A DNA stretch of 44,970 nt from Gnetum montanum (lineage: Eukaryota; Streptophyta; Gnetopsida; Gnetales; Gnetaceae), in assembly GCA_015680685.1 (NCBI GenBank), contig MNCI01014291.1, positions 49,273 through 94,242 of the forward strand. Direction: 5' to 3'. The notes beneath the pieces were generated by a model, which saw only the letters and a list, made by a program, of their open reading frames with translations, searched no databases and was not told the origin of the DNA. Numbering within the stretch: the first letter of the stretch is position 1; each line of letters begins with the position of its first letter. Positions 43,251-44,970 of the stretch are shown piece after piece. The position numbers were made by a program, and so were the translations under genes.

Positions 43251-43733
43251 CTACGCATTGGATCAAATAGGTATTCATGGTAAGATTATACCTCTTAAAG
43301 AATCTCAATTAGTATGCATAGTTTATGCATTGTTGGTGATAAGTGTGCATAAGAAGAAATTGAGGCATAAAACACTTCAATGCAAATGTATAATTAACTT
43401 ATTTACATAGTTGTGAATCTTGGGGACCAAGATTTCTAGTAGGATAACGAAGATTATTGAAATATGTGTAGAAACTCCTTATGATATTCTAATTGTATAA
43501 GCAAAAATATTTCCTATAGAAATTACAACTCTTTATTATTTTATTATATTTTAATAAGACATTCTTGTTAGACCAAGAGGAGTACATGGTTTTGTAGAAG
43601 TTTATGATGCCACTCAAAAGAAAGGATGGTTTCATACGTCATTTTGCAAATACAATGTGACTTAAAGCTGTAATCTCTCATGCTAATGTGGGGTCTCACT
43701 ACATCTTTGATTGAAATAGGATGTTGGACTGAT
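43251..43733. other. Unassigned spacer outside element D
   Basis: AT-rich. A 61-codon open stretch (43225-43410) overlaps the LTR end and looks fortuitous. Nothing else is supported. Confidence 0.4.
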
Positions 43734-44453
43734 TGATGAGCAGTGAGGTATCCCTACGCTCAACCATACGAATACGAGTGTACACACACGATCCAGTCGA
43801 ATTCCAAGGACTAAGTGCTTATGCACCTTCACAAAACCTGAATTGGTTAGTTAATCATTATCTTTCCAAGCTTACTTGTATAGTGCAATTGTATGCTTAA
43901 GTAAATTTGAGGTATATTATTTTTATATGTTTTCTAATGTTTTATGTCCTGGTGCTACAAAGGGAGAAGTGAACTAATCAAGTAACTAATTTAATTTAAC
44001 TAATCGACTATGCTCTAACTAGCCCTAACACCAGCATCCATTCCCACTTGCCATACACATCCTGAACCAGTGCAACACTACTGGGATTACCTAACACTAA
44101 TCATTACTGGGTTACCAAGTGTTCCATGCATGCTCAAAGTGGTCGTATTGAGTGCACTTACTTGAGAGAGTTAACAAGGTGAGAGAGAGGACATTAATTA
44201 ACTAAGAAAAGCATTAAATAACTATAAATAACATTAAATAAGATATTCTAAATGTTGCAAGGTTTATCACAAAGTTCATCTTTATTTCTGGCCACAAGGT
44301 GTGCTCAAGTACACAATGCTCGAATAAAGATACGTTCACATTATGACTCCTAGTATGGCCACTCAAAAATAATTCTAACTCTAAGTAAGGAAAACTGCAA
44401 GAGTTTAGGTAAGGGACTAAGACTAACTATGCAAACCAAGTGTGCCCACCTAA
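43734..44453 (-). repeat. LTR fragment E (Athila-like family, minus strand)
   Basis: Begins TGATGAGCAGTGAGGTATCCC, followed by CAACCATACGAA and GATCCAGTCGAATTCC, the reverse complement of the A LTR end (41870-41950). Further on, GCTCGAATAAAGA and GACTCCTA (44312-44370) match the complement of the A LTR R region, and ACCAAGTGT (about 44436) matches the D LTR just before its TATA box. The TATA box and U3 are missing. No primer-binding site adjoins the left end, so this is a solo or broken LTR. Confidence 0.7.
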
Positions 44454-44473
44454 TGAGACACGATATGCACAAG

Positions 44474-44487
44474 CCGCGATATCGCGG
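44474..44487. promoter_or_regulatory. 14-bp perfect palindrome upstream of the F TATA box
   Basis: CCGCGATATCGCGG lies 15 bp upstream of TATAAATA. It could be a binding site for a dimeric regulator or a hairpin. Its four CpGs are intact, unlike most of the window. LTR D's U3 has decayed GATATC palindromes in the same region. Confidence 0.55.
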
Positions 44488-44777
44488 TCCGCCACCATAT
44501 CTATAAATAAGAGGCGACACTCCCTTCATTTCCCAATCCTGGCTAGAAGTAGCGAAGCTCTGGCAGTTTGAATACTCCAGAGTTAGATTAATTTCCCATG
44601 TGCCCGCAGTAGGAGTCCTAGAGTGAACGGCTCTTTATTCGAGCAACTTTGTAACCTTTGTGTACGGCAATAAAGATGAAATTGATTGGATAAACCTTGC
44701 AGTACATGGTTTTATTTTGTTGTTATTTATTGCTTTCCTAGTACGCACGAGGACGACTTGATTACGAGCATCTATGG

Positions 44778-44953
44778 ATGTGTACGGCTAATCAAGGAAT
44801 CGGCTGCTCATCGCAAGGCGTGAGTATGACTTGATTACAAGCATTGTGACTGCTTAGTAACCCAGTAGCGTATTCCAAGATCTGTGCTTGGTAATCCCAG
44901 TAGTAGTCCAATGTGTACAACTAGTTAAGGAATCGGCTACTCATCGCTAGGCT
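44778..44953 (+). repeat. 133-bp direct repeat in LTR F
   Basis: ATGTGTACGGCTAATCAAGG with ATCGGCTGCTCATCGC (44778-44819) recurs as ATGTGTACAACTAGTTAAGG with ATCGGCTACTCATCGC (44911-44953), exactly 133 bp apart. The second repeat's GCTACTCATC resembles the LTR end of element A. Confidence 0.75.
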
Positions 44954-44970
44954 AGAACGTGTGATAAGTA

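Larger units (their letters stand above)
44454..44970 (+). repeat. LTR F, CpG-rich and apparently young, cut by window end
   Basis: From a TG at 44454 the sequence becomes CpG-rich. It has TATAAATA at 44502-44509, GAAGCTCTGGCAG, GAGTTAGAT, a CAGTAGGAGTC word and GGCTCTTTATTCGAGCA, in the order of the A LTR R region. It continues past the R region into a U5-like part with a 133-bp direct repeat. The whole U3 would be only about 50 bp. The window ends inside the LTR. Confidence 0.65.

Noticed and set aside
43225-43410. 61-codon open frame across the end of D's 5' LTR
   Set aside because: It starts inside the LTR, has no motif and no continuation; most likely chance in AT-rich DNA.

Overview
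This window looks like plant nuclear DNA made almost entirely of old, decayed Ty3/gypsy LTR retrotransposons. The evidence is Athila- and Tat-type pol signatures, LTRs with TATA boxes, tRNA-type primer-binding sites, spliceosomal GT-AG introns and AT-rich sequence depleted of CpG. I cannot name the species. The deep nesting and heavy decay suit a large, slowly purging plant genome, which is inference. I found no intact protein gene, no tRNA or rRNA and no CRISPR. Every coding region carries stops or frameshifts.

Layout. 1-1310: minus-strand gypsy pol fragment (G), broken at its protease-RT linker by a putative LTR (1311-2650). 2651-4059: unassigned. About 4060-8650: minus-strand Tat-like element (C) with its 3' LTR, integrase, archaeal-type RNase H, RNase H, RT and linker. 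8870-11680: a roughly 180-bp tandem array whose units each hold an inverted repeat. 12283-15129: an unrecognised plus-strand gene remnant in four exons; two of its three introns rejoin the reading frame exactly. 

15130-43250 is a three-level nest. Outer element D (minus strand, Athila-like) has its 5' LTR at 42371-43250, gag and protease at 21.05-23.69 kb, a long coiled-coil reading frame at 15.75-18.47 kb where Athila elements carry their third ORF, and a truncated 3' LTR at 15130-15536. D is split by element A (plus strand, Athila-like, 23698-41950, flanked by TTCCT), which has gag, protease, RT, RNase H and integrase. A is split by element B (plus strand, 30823 to about 39369), which has gag and protease but no RT or integrase. 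B shares its LTR start and polypurine tract with C, so B may be a non-autonomous relative served by C-type elements.

43251-44970: an unassigned stretch, then a minus-strand LTR fragment (E, 43734 to about 44450) abutted head-to-head by a CpG-rich, apparently younger plus-strand LTR (F, from about 44454) that runs off the window.

Assembly caution: all six N bases sit at duplicated or inverted sequence (1807, 9361, 30206, 30543, 40620, 40725). These look like unresolved contig overlaps rather than biology.
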